Shown here: positions 34,959-44,680 of the stretch, piece by piece
Layout: each line of letters begins with the position of its first letter
Position numbering within the stretch: position 1 is the stretch's first letter
Source: Paenibacillus azoreducens
GTDB lineage: Bacteria > Bacillota > Bacilli > Paenibacillales > Paenibacillaceae
Reading direction: 5' to 3'
Assembly (NCBI RefSeq): GCF_021654775.1
Contig: NZ_AP025343.1
Coordinates: 1,240,001-1,304,000 of the forward strand
DNA: 64,000 bases
Position numbers and translations under genes: made by a program
The notes under the pieces: model-generated
What the model saw: the letters and a program-made list of their open reading frames with translations, nothing else
Told to the model about the DNA's origin: nothing
The model's database searches: none

Positions 34959-35332
34959 TTGCTCATCTCCATATGTCTAATATATGGATTATCATATGCC
35001 GGAGGAATGAAACGGGATGGGTGTAGTGAGCGTGAAAAACACACAAAAGTAAGGGTTTGAAAAATTTATTAATGTTGTTCTTCTAATCCATTACAGGACT
35101 TATGTCAAAGCGTGAACAACTGGCGTTAGATCCGCATACATTGTTAGACTTCGCCATGACAAGTTGAGAAGGATTATTTCCTTGCAACCCCAAACATTCT
35201 TCCTCGTATAAAGGTATGAACTTGAATGGAAGAAGCAGGCGCGACAAGCATTCCTCCTTTTAAATTATCATGAATTCCTGGGTTATGAATCGGATATGGC
35301 TCTAACTCTTTTAGAAACCGAGGGAACATCAT
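34959..35332. other. Divergent intergenic region with one peptide ORF
   Basis: Separates the minus-strand glycan operon from the plus-strand isoprenoid synthase. It contains the 54-codon minus-strand ORF listed separately. No obvious hairpin terminator was found. Confidence 0.4.
35083..35247 (-). CDS. 54-residue peptide ORF beside the isoprenoid synthase
   Basis: TTG start at 35247 with a near-ideal ribosome site (AAAGGAGG, five-base spacing); no longer version is possible because a stop precedes. The predicted peptide starts hydrophobic (LLLPFKFIPLYEEE) and ends with a Cys/Asn/Ser segment (SNNVCGSNASCSRFD). Another open frame (35174-35356) overlaps it but has no ribosome site. Whether it is made is unknown. 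The position, divergent from a prenyl-synthase gene, recalls ComX/ComQ pairs, but there is no Trp, so a ComX-type pheromone is not supported. Confidence 0.3.
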   Translation of the reverse strand: MSRLLLPFKFIPLYEEECLGLQGNNPSQLVMAKSNNVCGSNASCSRFDISPVMD

Positions 35333-37723
35333 ATGAATGCACATTATATATATCATGCCGAACCCGAAACCAGTTATCGTCTAGCGGAGGAGAAGGCAGC
35401 TCAATATTTTTCGACTCTTGATGCTCAGGTTAAGAATCAATCTTTCCTGCCCATCTTGACCCATGACATTCAGCTCTGGAAAAGAAGTCATATTACTCAG
35501 CCATCGCTGTTATCCCTGTTTTCCAAAAAAAAGAAACGGCCTGATTCGCGAGATTATGGGCGATACATTCAATGGCTGAATTACACAGGCAAACTGGAAG
35601 ATTATCTCGATCGAAGCGTCTCATACATTTACATGAGAGATCTAGGTAAAGCTTTGGATTCGCTTGAGACGAAGACCCGTATACAAAGAATTGTTGCCGA
35701 TGTAAAAAGGTACGTTCTTCAATTGACTACCGGAGACGGCGATAAACCTCCAGCGATGGTGGACTTGGCTGAGCTGTATCGCTGGTCGCAGAAACTGGGC
35801 ATTGAAGCATCTACGATCTGGCTTATCGACAAACTCAAGGGAGTGGCCGCCCATATTCCAGAGGGGATGAACGCCGAACATGCGCAGCGAAAGCTGATCA
35901 AGATCGTCATCGGCGTCATGATGCATGTATACGAAGAATTGGATGTAGATGTATCCCATGCTGTAAGGGCACAGAAACTCAGTGAAGCGATCCGGCTTGG
36001 CTACTCCTATGGCCTAACTTATCCCTTCATCGACGATCTGTTGGATTCCTATGTATTAACTCCGCAAGAGAAAGAGCAGTATTCGCACATGATCCGCAGC
36101 GCGCTGCTTACAGGGATTGTTCCGGAGATCGGATTATGGACGGGAAGCAATCATGAGCTCATTCAATATATCCATGCAGAGCTTAAAGAGGCATTTGAAA
36201 CGATCGCGAATATTCAAAATGAAGAGTCCAAGCAGATCTTCTTCGAGCAATCCTATGTCTTTTTTCAAGCTCAAGAACAGGATCGTGCAAAAAACCTTGC
36301 TTACCCAAGCTACACCAATGAAGATCTCTATATTCCGGTGATCCTGAAGTCTTCTTCATCACGGCAAATTATTCGATCCGTCATTGCTGCTTCGGTGGAT
36401 GATGGCTTCGATCATCGTACTTTCTGCTATGGCATTTACAATCAATTGGCGGATGATTTTGCCGATATGTTTGACGATATGGACAACGGTGCGGTCACTC
36501 CGTACACCTATTATTTAAAATACCGCCACCAGCGTCCTGATCTCATCAATCCATTTGAATTATACTGGGCGGTTATTCATCACCTGATTCATGGCGTGCA
36601 TCATTCCGATTCCAGCACAAGAGAGGTTATTCTGGATCGTGCCATTAATGGCCTGAAGCGCTGCAAGGAGCGCTTAGGAACGGAGAAATACAACGAGATC
36701 ATGGATATCTTTGCTTCCGGAATTCCTGCATTGAACAAGCTCGTTCAGCAAATGGTGCAGAAAGCGGATGATGTGGACTTCCTTGATAAGCTGCTCCGGG
36801 ACCAGCTTGTTACAGCCCTTCGTCATGATCAGAAGGAGAAGGATGAATTCCTGGACACCGTTCATAAAGCCCGCGATCAGATCAACAGCGTCTTAAAGAT
36901 AGCAAAGGAAGACGATATCTCTCCGATGAAAGAGCCGCTTATTGATGCGGCAAATTACTGCCTGGAGGGTGACGGCAAACGGCTGCGTCCGATTCTGTCT
37001 TGGGCTATAGCCGTGAACGCATACGGTCTGAATGCGTCCGAGATTATACCTCTTCTGCGATCTATTGAGTATATGCATACGGCTTCTTTAATCTTTGATG
37101 ATCTGCCTTCACAGGATAATGCCTCTATCCGGCGCGGCCGTCCAACTTTGCATCAGGTGCATAATATTGCGACAGCCGAATTGACAGGACTATTCCTCAT
37201 TCAAAAGGCGATTAAAGAGCAGTCGTCGCTTAAGTCTTTTGATCCGAAGGCTGTACTTGACCTGATGCAATATTCCGCGCATAAGACGGAGGAGATGTGC
37301 ATGGGGCAAGCGATGGACCTTGATTCCAAGGGGAAGGCGCTGAATCTCGACCAACTGAACATGATTTGCTTTTATAAGACGGGAATCGCCTTTGAAGCCT
37401 CTCTTGTCATGCCGGCTATTCTCGCTCAGATCTCTGGGGAAGAGATCGAAACGCTAAAGAAATATGCCTATCATGCCGGGATTGCCTTTCAGATTAAAGA
37501 TGACTTGCTAGATCTGGAGGGGGATACGCATGTACTTGGAAAGCCTGTTGGTCAGGATGCTCATAACAACAATTCGAACTTTGTATCCATCCTTGGCCGG
37601 GAGGGCGCCAGAAAAGAGATGTGGGAGCACTACTGTCTGGCGATGGAAGCATTGAAGGGCATGCCGCGCAATATTGCGTTCCTCCGTCACCTGCTGAATT
37701 ACTTCGTCAATCGCGATCGCTGA
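35333..37723 (+). CDS. Two-domain class I isoprenoid synthase (polyprenyl synthetase family)
   Basis: 796 residues, more than twice the usual ~300-350. The C-terminal part (~535-796) is a canonical trans-prenyltransferase: GDGKRLRPILSWA, first Asp-rich motif DDLPSQD at ~588-594, CMGQAMDLDSKG, and the second motif DDLLDLEGD at ~723-731. The N-terminal ~500 residues are all-helical with their own acidic clusters, IDDLLDSY (~233-240) and LADDFADMFDDMDNG (~372-386), which look like a second, diverged isoprenoid-synthase domain. It could make a prenyl diphosphate and pass it to a terpene cyclase in the same chain; this is inference. GAGGG precedes ATG. Confidence 0.75.
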   Translation: MNAHYIYHAEPETSYRLAEEKAAQYFSTLDAQVKNQSFLPILTHDIQLWKRSHITQPSLLSLFSKKKKRPDSRDYGRYIQWLNYTGKLEDYLDRSVSYIYMRDLGKALDSLETKTRIQRIVADVKRYVLQLTTGDGDKPPAMVDLAELYRWSQKLGIEASTIWLIDKLKGVAAHIPEGMNAEHAQRKLIKIVIGVMMHVYEELDVDVSHAVRAQKLSEAIRLGYSYGLTYPFIDDLLDSYVLTPQEKEQYSHMIRSALLTGIVPEIGLWTGSNHELIQYIHAELKEAFETIANIQNEESKQIFFEQSYVFFQAQEQDRAKNLAYPSYTNEDLYIPVILKSSSSRQIIRSVIAASVDDGFDHRTFCYGIYNQLADDFADMFDDMDNGAVTPYTYYLKYRHQRPDLINPFELYWAVIHHLIHGVHHSDSSTREVILDRAINGLKRCKERLGTEKYNEIMDIFASGIPALNKLVQQMVQKADDVDFLDKLLRDQLVTALRHDQKEKDEFLDTVHKARDQINSVLKIAKEDDISPMKEPLIDAANYCLEGDGKRLRPILSWAIAVNAYGLNASEIIPLLRSIEYMHTASLIFDDLPSQDNASIRRGRPTLHQVHNIATAELTGLFLIQKAIKEQSSLKSFDPKAVLDLMQYSAHKTEEMCMGQAMDLDSKGKALNLDQLNMICFYKTGIAFEASLVMPAILAQISGEEIETLKKYAYHAGIAFQIKDDLLDLEGDTHVLGKPVGQDAHNNNSNFVSILGREGARKEMWEHYCLAMEALKGMPRNIAFLRHLLNYFVNRDR

Positions 37724-37808
37724 TAGAGCTAGCAAAAGATAAGGACACTGCTTCCGATGCTTAAAAGCGATTCACCAGGTGGCAGACAGCCCCCCCTTTT
37801 TTCAGCAG

Positions 37809-37888
37809 TATAGAATTTATAAGTTTTTTTGGGGGTCCCCGCAAAGTATTTGGAATAAGCATCGAAGCATAGGCTCCACTTTGTGGGG
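37809..37888. repeat. Composite repeat: head of the 118-bp element plus hairpin element
   Basis: Begins with TATAGAATTTATAAG, the head of the element found at 44681, then carries the hairpin element (37837-37888): CCCCGCAAAGT pairs with ACTTTGTGGGG around a loop with GGAATAAGCATCGAAGCATA. The hairpin element recurs at 56486 directly after a full 118-bp element. Confidence 0.6.
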
Positions 37889-37979
37889 TTATTTCACATA
37901 CTTCTCTGCATGTATTGTCCACGATCCGAATAGGCTTAAAAAGTAGGACAGGACAGACAGTAGGGTGGGGATGCGACTA

Positions 37980-39536
37980 ATGGGAATGAATAAACAAAGT
38001 TTTATGCGCGGGACGTTCATTTTGACCGTGTCGTCGTTTTTTACCAAAGGGCTCGGGTTTGTGAACGGAATATTGCTGGCACGTTTTTTGGGAGCTGAAG
38101 GGGTAGGTCTCTTGATGATTGCTCATCCGCTGCTTCCGTTGTTTATTACGCTGACGGAGCTGGGGCTGCCAGTTGCGATCTCGAAGCTGGTCTCAGAGGC
38201 CGAGGCAAGGGGCGATCAAGCCAGGGTCAAGCGGATTCTTGCCGTATCTTTAAGCGTGACGGGGACACTCAGTATTGTATTGACCTCGGCAGCTCTTTTT
38301 GGCTCCAAATGGATCGCTTCGCTTGTATTAGCCGATCAGCGGGCGTTTTATGCGATGGTTGCCATAACGCCGATCATTCCGATTGTTGCGGTGTCAGCTG
38401 TGCTCAAGGGATACTTCCGCGGCAGGCAGAACATGAATCCGCTCGCGATCTCTGACATTGTTGAGAATCTGGCGCAGATCATCGTCATTATCGGCGTGGT
38501 TAACATTTTGCTGCCTTACGGCATCGCTTACGCCGCTGCGGGGGCAATGGCCGCTTCCGTGATCGGGGAAGGATTTGGTTTACTCTATTTGTTCTCCATG
38601 TTCAAATGGTCCAATCGGGGAAGAGCCAAGGCAAACCCGCAACTTGCGGAAGGAGTTTCAACTAAAAAGGATCACACGCTTAGAGACCTGCTGCGCATCG
38701 GCTTGCCGATGACAGGCAGCGGTTTAATCCATTCCGTATACCGTGCGTTTCTGCCGCTGCTCATAACGAAAAGCCTGGTGCTGTACGGCATCGGCGTTGA
38801 GATGGCAACCAAAGAGTTTGGTCTGCTCGCCGGGTACGCGATTCCGCTGTTGTTTCTTCCGAGCTTTTTTACGCAGTCGCTGTCGACAGCGTTAATTCCG
38901 GCGATCAGCGAAGCGAGCGTGGACAATAACAGCCAGCTCATGCACAAGCATATGGATATGGCGCTGCGGATTGCGCTGCTTGCCGGTCTGCCCTGCACCG
39001 TCATCTTGTATTTATGGGCCGAACCGCTGACGGGTATTATTTATCACGCGCCGGAAGCGGGAGCGCTGCTCAAAATCGTGGCCCCGCTGTTCTTTTTCTT
39101 TTATTTTGAAGCGCCGCTGCAAGCCATTTTGCTTGGTTTGGGCAAAGCTTCAACAGTGATGTGGAACCATATCATGACGAATATTTTTGAAGTGAGCATG
39201 ATTTTTGTGCTTGGTTCCAACTTCGGGACCAAAGGAGTTGCGCTTGGATTCGGGCTTGGCATGGTGCTTGCGACATTGCTTAATTTTTTCTCCGTGGCCA
39301 GCACGATCGGCATTTATTTCGACTTCCGCATATTTTTTAAGGTGGGGGCAGGGGTCGTGGTCATGACATTTTGCGGTCTGGGAGCTCATAGCTTTTTTAC
39401 GCGGATGCATGTGGGGCAGGCGATTGAACTGCTTGGGTCTCTGCTTATTTCGCTGCTCGCCTATGCCGCAACTTTGCAGCTAACCCGCGCTTTGCACGGC
39501 GGTCCCAAGACGCCGACGATGACGCCGGTTTCTTGA
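37980..39536 (+). CDS. spoVB: SpoVB/MurJ-like polysaccharide flippase
   Basis: About 518 residues with 12-14 membrane helices of the MVF/MATE flippase superfamily: TFILTVSSFFTKGLGFVNGILLARFLGAEGVGL, YFRGRQNM, GLPMTGSGLIHSVYRAF and FLPSFFTQSLSTALIPAISEA are close to stage V sporulation protein B. SpoVB is needed for spore cortex assembly, flipping lipid-linked precursors. ATG 37980 has GGTGGGG nine bases upstream; GTG 37965 and ATG 37971 are alternatives. Paenibacilli carry several paralogues, so the exact role is not certain. A terminator follows at 39660. Confidence 0.8.
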   Translation: MGMNKQSFMRGTFILTVSSFFTKGLGFVNGILLARFLGAEGVGLLMIAHPLLPLFITLTELGLPVAISKLVSEAEARGDQARVKRILAVSLSVTGTLSIVLTSAALFGSKWIASLVLADQRAFYAMVAITPIIPIVAVSAVLKGYFRGRQNMNPLAISDIVENLAQIIVIIGVVNILLPYGIAYAAAGAMAASVIGEGFGLLYLFSMFKWSNRGRAKANPQLAEGVSTKKDHTLRDLLRIGLPMTGSGLIHSVYRAFLPLLITKSLVLYGIGVEMATKEFGLLAGYAIPLLFLPSFFTQSLSTALIPAISEASVDNNSQLMHKHMDMALRIALLAGLPCTVILYLWAEPLTGIIYHAPEAGALLKIVAPLFFFFYFEAPLQAILLGLGKASTVMWNHIMTNIFEVSMIFVLGSNFGTKGVALGFGLGMVLATLLNFFSVASTIGIYFDFRIFFKVGAGVVVMTFCGLGAHSFFTRMHVGQAIELLGSLLISLLAYAATLQLTRALHGGPKTPTMTPVS

Positions 39537-39659
39537 ATGGGAATATCATGATCGGAAACCGGATTCGAGCGGAGCAGCCAGGTAAGGCATGAAGCGAATC
39601 GGACATTTAAACAGCTCAGAGAAATAAAAAAGAAATGATTCTGAATATGAAACTGATCT

Positions 39660-39690
39660 CTTCACGCCGATAAGGTGTGAAGTTTTTTTA
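39660..39690 (+). terminator. Rho-independent terminator
   Basis: CTTCACGCC and GGTGTGAAG pair around GATAA, followed by seven T. It ends the flippase transcript. Confidence 0.85.
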
Positions 39691-39852
39691 TTTATTTGCT
39701 GACAAGCAAACAGCAGCTGCCGAATTGAAGTATGGTAACCCAACACAATTCCTAATACCAATCTAATCTCGATGAAGGAAAAAAATGAAAATTGTCGAAT
39801 GAACAATATGCAAAACAAAGCAGATCTGATTTCTATTTAAAGAGGGGATACA

Positions 39853-42363
39853 ATGGGCAAACAGAAGCAGTTCAATGCAGGCAAGAAAAACGTTCGCCGC
39901 TTGCAGACGTCTTTGCTTACCGGAGCTTTGATTGTCGGCTCTATTCCGGGACTGGCATATGCAGAGGGATCGACTGCGAATGAGCAGTTCAAGGCAAACG
40001 ATCACTTGTCTTCGGGGTTGACTGGCACGAGAGAGAAGCCGCTTACTAATCGGGCTTTGCCAGCGGGATTTTCCGATTTGAACGGATTGACATCGTCCGA
40101 ACAAGACATCATTCAGAAGGCAGTGAACATGGGTTTGCTGGAAGGAGACTCTTCAGGACATTTCCGTCCTAATGAGGTTTTAACCCGTCAAGAATTAGCT
40201 GTTTTGTTGGCACGGGCGCTGCATTTGCCTTTATCGGATGCACCCGCTCCGGCGTTTGCCGACGTGACGGAATCTAACTGGAGCGCTTCTTACATAGAGG
40301 CCGTGAAACGAGCCGGGTTGATGGCAGGAGAAGGATCGGAATTGTTCCACCCGCATGATCCCGTTACCCGCGAAGAGTTGGCCGCCGTCTTCGTAAGGGC
40401 AGTGAATGGAACGGACGCGCGCGGAGGACAAATCCCCCGGATACAGGATAGTGGACAGGTTTCCTCATGGGCGGCAAGTTTAGTTGATACGGCACTGCGT
40501 TTAGGATTAATAGATGCGACCGATGAAAAATTGCACCCGCAGAGTTCCGTTTCACGTAAGGACATTGCATCGTTTTTACTGGATGTTTTTCATACTGAAG
40601 AACAGACGACAGCAATCACCAAAGTGGATGGCGACCTGATTTTTGTTGACGGGAGCCCATATTTGGTAGCTGGAAAGTTGAAGCAGCTTCTTGGCGAACG
40701 GAATCGTGAGGCGCTGGAAGGGGCTGTGTTGAAATATAAGTCGGCCAACCATAACTTAAACGATCTGTCCGAACTGGAAATCGTCAAGGACGGTGTTGTG
40801 CTGGATGCGAGCGGTACTTCATACGGAGGAAGCGTGAAGATTTCCGGGGAAGGCGTCACGGTTAGAGGCGACGCCCTGGGTCAAGTGCTTTTGACGAAAG
40901 GACTTACCAATTTTGAGGCTAACGCCAAGATCAAGATGTTGATCGTGGACGGCGGACAAGCCGTTCAGTTGAAAGGGAAAGCTCAAATCGAAACCCTGCA
41001 GATAACGAATTCGCAAACGAAGCTGACGATCGGCAGCAGCGTAGGAATCAATGAAGTGCAGTTGCCTAAGGATGTCAAATTGTCACAGGTAATTAAAAAC
41101 CTGGACCAGGTGCGCGGACAGATCAAACATGTGCAAATCGGCATTGATGATCGGTATCCTCCGAACCCGGTGCCGTCAACTTCCGCTTCAAATCCAAGTC
41201 AAAATCCAAGCCCAAGCCCAAATCCGACTCCAACCCCAACTCCATCCAATCATGCTCCAACCGTGAAAACAGCAATTTCTCCTGTGACCACAGGAGTAAC
41301 GGACGGTGTTCAGTCGGTGAGCCTTGTGGATGTATTTGCAGATGAGGACCAAGACGCTCTGACTTATTCGGCTGTATCCTCGAACACTGGTGTTGCCGCA
41401 GTTGGCGTCAACGGAGCAAGCTTGTCCATTACCTCTGTTAACGCCGGAACGGCGACGATCACCGTCACGGCAAATGATGGCAAGGGAGGCAGGGTACAGA
41501 CGCAGTTCATCGTAACTGTCAAGGCCTCGCCTCCGCATGGTTCCGGAATTCCGGATCAGAGGAAAGAGATTGGTACAGGCGATGTTTTCCTTTCGCTGAA
41601 CTCCTTTTTTACCGCTGCCGACAATGACCTGCTTACTTATGAAATCAGTGTCGGAGACCCCAGCATCACCGCATTTACTCTCAATGCAGATCAGCTAGTG
41701 CTGAGTCCTTTACAAGTCGGCAGCACGACGGTAACGGTCAAAGCATCTGATGGACGCGGCGGCACGCAGACTCAATCGTTCCAATTGTATGTAACAGGAG
41801 CGGCAAACCGGAATCCGGTGGTGAAGCAAACGCCAAACAACCGAACGATCACCGTTGGGGAGGATGACTACATCATCGATTTGTCGACAGTGTTTGACGA
41901 TCCGGACCAAGACACGCTAACTTACGAAGCGATCTCGCTGGACCCAAGTCTCGCAGCGGTCTCGGTTAACGGAACGCAGGCGGCGGTACACGCTCTTGCG
42001 TCCGGCATGACGACAATTCAGCTGAAAGCCCAGGACGGCAATGGCGGTGAAGCGACGACCGAGTTCCAAGTCACAGTTAATAAACCGCTTGCGATCGGGA
42101 CGCTCCCCGCCCAAACACTGCAAGTGGGCGATGCGCCGATAACTTTAGATCTCAGCCCGTATCTTACCGATCCGGATCAAGGCATTTTGACCGTCACGGC
42201 AACGTCTGCAGCGGCAAACATTGCAACGATTTACGTCTCGGGACAAAAGGTGACGTTGACCCCGGTTGCTGCAGGTTCTACAACCGTGACGATCACGGTA
42301 ACAGATGGACGAGGAGGCACAGCAACTTCAGCGTTTGCGGTGACGGTCAAAGTCAAGGAATAA
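39853..42363 (+). CDS. SLH-domain surface protein with cadherin/Ig-like repeats
   Basis: 836 residues. Signal peptide (~1-37), then three S-layer homology domains (~68-250: FSDLNGLTSSEQDIIQKAVNMGLLEG, FADVTESNWSASYIEAVKRAGLMAG, WAASLVDTALRLGLID) that bind pyruvylated cell-wall polymer. A beta-helix-like middle is followed by a Pro/Ser/Thr linker (~437-468) and four tandem beta-sandwich repeats of ~90-100 residues, each with a D-x-D-x-LTY motif and an ending like TVTVKASDGRGG, similar to cadherin-like or Ig domains. It is a non-covalently wall-anchored protein, perhaps for adhesion or biofilm. GAGGGG before ATG. Confidence 0.88.
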   Translation: MGKQKQFNAGKKNVRRLQTSLLTGALIVGSIPGLAYAEGSTANEQFKANDHLSSGLTGTREKPLTNRALPAGFSDLNGLTSSEQDIIQKAVNMGLLEGDSSGHFRPNEVLTRQELAVLLARALHLPLSDAPAPAFADVTESNWSASYIEAVKRAGLMAGEGSELFHPHDPVTREELAAVFVRAVNGTDARGGQIPRIQDSGQVSSWAASLVDTALRLGLIDATDEKLHPQSSVSRKDIASFLLDVFHTEEQTTAITKVDGDLIFVDGSPYLVAGKLKQLLGERNREALEGAVLKYKSANHNLNDLSELEIVKDGVVLDASGTSYGGSVKISGEGVTVRGDALGQVLLTKGLTNFEANAKIKMLIVDGGQAVQLKGKAQIETLQITNSQTKLTIGSSVGINEVQLPKDVKLSQVIKNLDQVRGQIKHVQIGIDDRYPPNPVPSTSASNPSQNPSPSPNPTPTPTPSNHAPTVKTAISPVTTGVTDGVQSVSLVDVFADEDQDALTYSAVSSNTGVAAVGVNGASLSITSVNAGTATITVTANDGKGGRVQTQFIVTVKASPPHGSGIPDQRKEIGTGDVFLSLNSFFTAADNDLLTYEISVGDPSITAFTLNADQLVLSPLQVGSTTVTVKASDGRGGTQTQSFQLYVTGAANRNPVVKQTPNNRTITVGEDDYIIDLSTVFDDPDQDTLTYEAISLDPSLAAVSVNGTQAAVHALASGMTTIQLKAQDGNGGEATTEFQVTVNKPLAIGTLPAQTLQVGDAPITLDLSPYLTDPDQGILTVTATSAAANIATIYVSGQKVTLTPVAAGSTTVTITVTDGRGGTATSAFAVTVKVKE

Positions 42364-42554
42364 GATCCGGATGCTCTCGCAAATGCAGTTTCTTGGAGAA
42401 TGTCATTTAGAAATTTGAAGTTCTCCCCTAAAAGGAGATTCAAGAAGGCGGGTTGTTCGTGCAATAAAAAAATTTTTTCCATCACATCTCTTTTGCCAAA
42501 AGCATGCTATAATACGATGTACACTTTAAACTTCAATGAAAAAGAGATGATATC

Positions 42555-43949
42555 TTGGGTTCGCCAGCTCCATATTATAAACAGAAAACCAATGTATTCC
42601 TGAATAAGTACTTTACTGGAACCAAGCTTGATTACAAGCAAATTATCGCGATCATTATTCCGATATTTGTGGATCAAGCTTTTATTATTTTGATGAGTTT
42701 GATGAACACGGCGATGATTGCTTCCTCGGGCGTGGCTGCCGTAAGTGCGGTCAGCATGGTGGATTCGCTGAACATTTTCCTCGTTAACGTCTTTATTGCC
42801 GTGGCAACGGGGGGAACCGTCATCGTGGCGCAGTATAAAGGCAGCGGGAATGACAAGATGGTATCCAGGGCAGCCGCGCAGGCCATTTCGGCAGTTGCGG
42901 TGATATCCATTTTTTTATGCGTGATCGTGATCGCTTTTCACACTCCGGTGCTGAATTTGCTGTTCGGCCAGGCGGAAGCGGATGTATTCCAGAATGCCCG
43001 GATTTACCTGATCGGAAGCTGTATTTCGTATCCGTTTATTGCTGTTTTTCAGGCGGTGACGGGGGCGCTTCGAGGCGTAGCGGAGACGAAGGCTTGTCTG
43101 GGGCTTTCCCTTATTTTGAACTTATCTTATCTGCTGCTTAATATTTTATTTATTACCGTCCTTGATATGGGCGTGATCGGGCTCATCATTTCATTGATTA
43201 CGGCAAGGGTGCTCGGAATGGGCATTTCGCTGTTTTACTTGATCAAAATGAACCATACGCTCCGGTACCGCCTCAAGGATGCGCTGAAGATCGATTTTTC
43301 TTTGCTCAAAAAGATTATGATCATCGGGGTGCCTTTTGCTGCGGAGCAAATGTTTTTTAATGGCGGCAAGCTGCTTACGCAAACTTTTATTGTGCAGCTG
43401 GGTACGCTTGCGATTACGGTCAATGCGATCAGCGGCTCGATTTCGATGTTGTTCCAGATCGGGGGAAGTGCGCTGAGTATCGCCGTCGTCACGGTGGTGG
43501 GCCAATGTATCGGGAATGGAAGCATTCCGGACGCGAGAAAGTTTATTAAGTCCTTTATCGGGCTGTCGACCGTCCTTTTTATCGTGATTTCAGCGATTAT
43601 TCTGCCGTTATTCCCGTGGATTGTGAGACTGTTCTCCCCGCCGGCCGAGATTATCCCGGATATATTTAAGCTTACTCTTCTCATCACCATAACGCAGCCG
43701 ATTTTCTGGTCCGCCAGCTTCATTATGCCTTCGGCTTTACGCGCGGCAGGGGATTCGAACTTCACTTCGATTACGTCGCTGCTGTCGATGTGGGTATTGC
43801 GGGTTATTCTGGGTTATGTGCTCGCGATCACCTTCAAGTTCGGCATTATGGGCGTTTGGATTGCGATGGTAACCGAATGGAGCGTACGCGGGGCCATTTT
43901 CTGGTGGCGGTTCAGGGGCGATAAGTGGTATAGACGGAAGCTGATATAG
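42555..43949 (+). CDS. MATE-family efflux transporter
   Basis: 464 residues, twelve membrane helices in two similar halves, typical MATE length. IIAIIIPIFVDQAFIILMSLMNTAMIASSG in the first helix and FQAVTGALRGVAETKACL between helices fit the NorM/DinF superfamily, which uses Na+ or H+ to export cationic drugs or metabolites. TTG start with only a weak ribosome site; the first ~20 residues are uncertain. A terminator follows at 43955. Confidence 0.88.
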   Translation: MGSPAPYYKQKTNVFLNKYFTGTKLDYKQIIAIIIPIFVDQAFIILMSLMNTAMIASSGVAAVSAVSMVDSLNIFLVNVFIAVATGGTVIVAQYKGSGNDKMVSRAAAQAISAVAVISIFLCVIVIAFHTPVLNLLFGQAEADVFQNARIYLIGSCISYPFIAVFQAVTGALRGVAETKACLGLSLILNLSYLLLNILFITVLDMGVIGLIISLITARVLGMGISLFYLIKMNHTLRYRLKDALKIDFSLLKKIMIIGVPFAAEQMFFNGGKLLTQTFIVQLGTLAITVNAISGSISMLFQIGGSALSIAVVTVVGQCIGNGSIPDARKFIKSFIGLSTVLFIVISAIILPLFPWIVRLFSPPAEIIPDIFKLTLLITITQPIFWSASFIMPSALRAAGDSNFTSITSLLSMWVLRVILGYVLAITFKFGIMGVWIAMVTEWSVRGAIFWWRFRGDKWYRRKLI

Positions 43950-43954
43950 GATAG

Positions 43955-43997
43955 AACACCCTTTACATCAGTTAGGATGGGGAGGGTGTTTGTTTTT
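43955..43997 (+). terminator. Rho-independent terminator
   Basis: AACACCCT (43955-43962) and AGGGTGTT (43983-43990) with T-rich tail, just after the MATE gene. Confidence 0.7.
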
Positions 43998-44297
43998 GTG
44001 AGCGGCTTAAGCGCATGATATAAGTATGTCATAAACGCTGCTCAAAGTAAGGATTGGGTTTGTTCGGTGTGCGGCAAGTCAAAGATCATTTTGCCAAAGG
44101 TAACAGAATAACTAAGGAACTTCCCCGTAACCTGTAACCGCCGCATCTTTGCATCATGTGCATATGGATACGGATTACAAATTGTTGCGTTTGTGCACTC
44201 TTTTCTGGCATTGTAGGAGTTAAAACGCAAAATTGTTGCGATTGTGCATCAATTTGACCATGAATCGTGTAAAAACGCTCAAAAGGCGGAAAAAGCC

Positions 44298-44420
44298 TGC
44301 ACTTTTGCAAGCATTTCAACGATAACGGAGCTGACTGACGAAAACAGATGCACTTTTGCAAGTTTTTTAACGATACGGAGCTGCCTGCCGAGAACAGATG
44401 CACTTTTGCAAGTTTTTCAG
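44298..44420. repeat. Imperfect ~50-bp tandem repeat, about 2.5 units
   Basis: Each unit begins TGCACTTTTGCAAG (44298, 44349, 44399), continues with TTTTTnAACGATA and CGGAGCTG, and ends GAAAACAGA. TGCACTTTTGCAAG resembles a hyphenated palindrome. A related TTGTGCA motif occurs just upstream (44157, 44193, 44242). The gap 43998-44636 holds nothing else recognisable. Confidence 0.6.
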
Positions 44421-44636
44421 CGAGACTGGTCTGTTCAAGCTTGAAGAAGCGGTAGGTGGTTCATCTGCTTTGAGTGAGTCTTTTGTGCGGGAGGTCGTGC
44501 TTAAAAACACAATGTTTCGCAGACTCTGAGGTTCGTGTAGCATATATGCTTTTGGAATTCTGCCGAAAGTGTGGCAGTAAGCATCCTGAAGGTATTCTAA
44601 TTCAATTGCCATTAAGTTTCGCACTCGCCGTGATGC

Positions 44637-44680
44637 GCCCCCCTAAGGGAATTCTTTATTCCAGGGGGGGGGCATTTTTT
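44637..44680 (+). terminator. GC-rich terminator
   Basis: GCCCCCCTaaGGGAAT pairs with ATTCCaggGGGGGGGC and is followed by a T-run, immediately before the 118-bp element. Confidence 0.6.

Noticed and set aside
35174..35356. 60-codon minus-strand frame with natural-looking sequence
   Set aside because: No ribosome site before its ATGs, and it runs over the start and ribosome site of the isoprenoid synthase gene. The only good ribosome site in it serves another frame.
44298..44420. Possible CRISPR array
   Set aside because: Units are imperfect throughout with no unique spacers, only about 2.5 units, and no cas gene is nearby.
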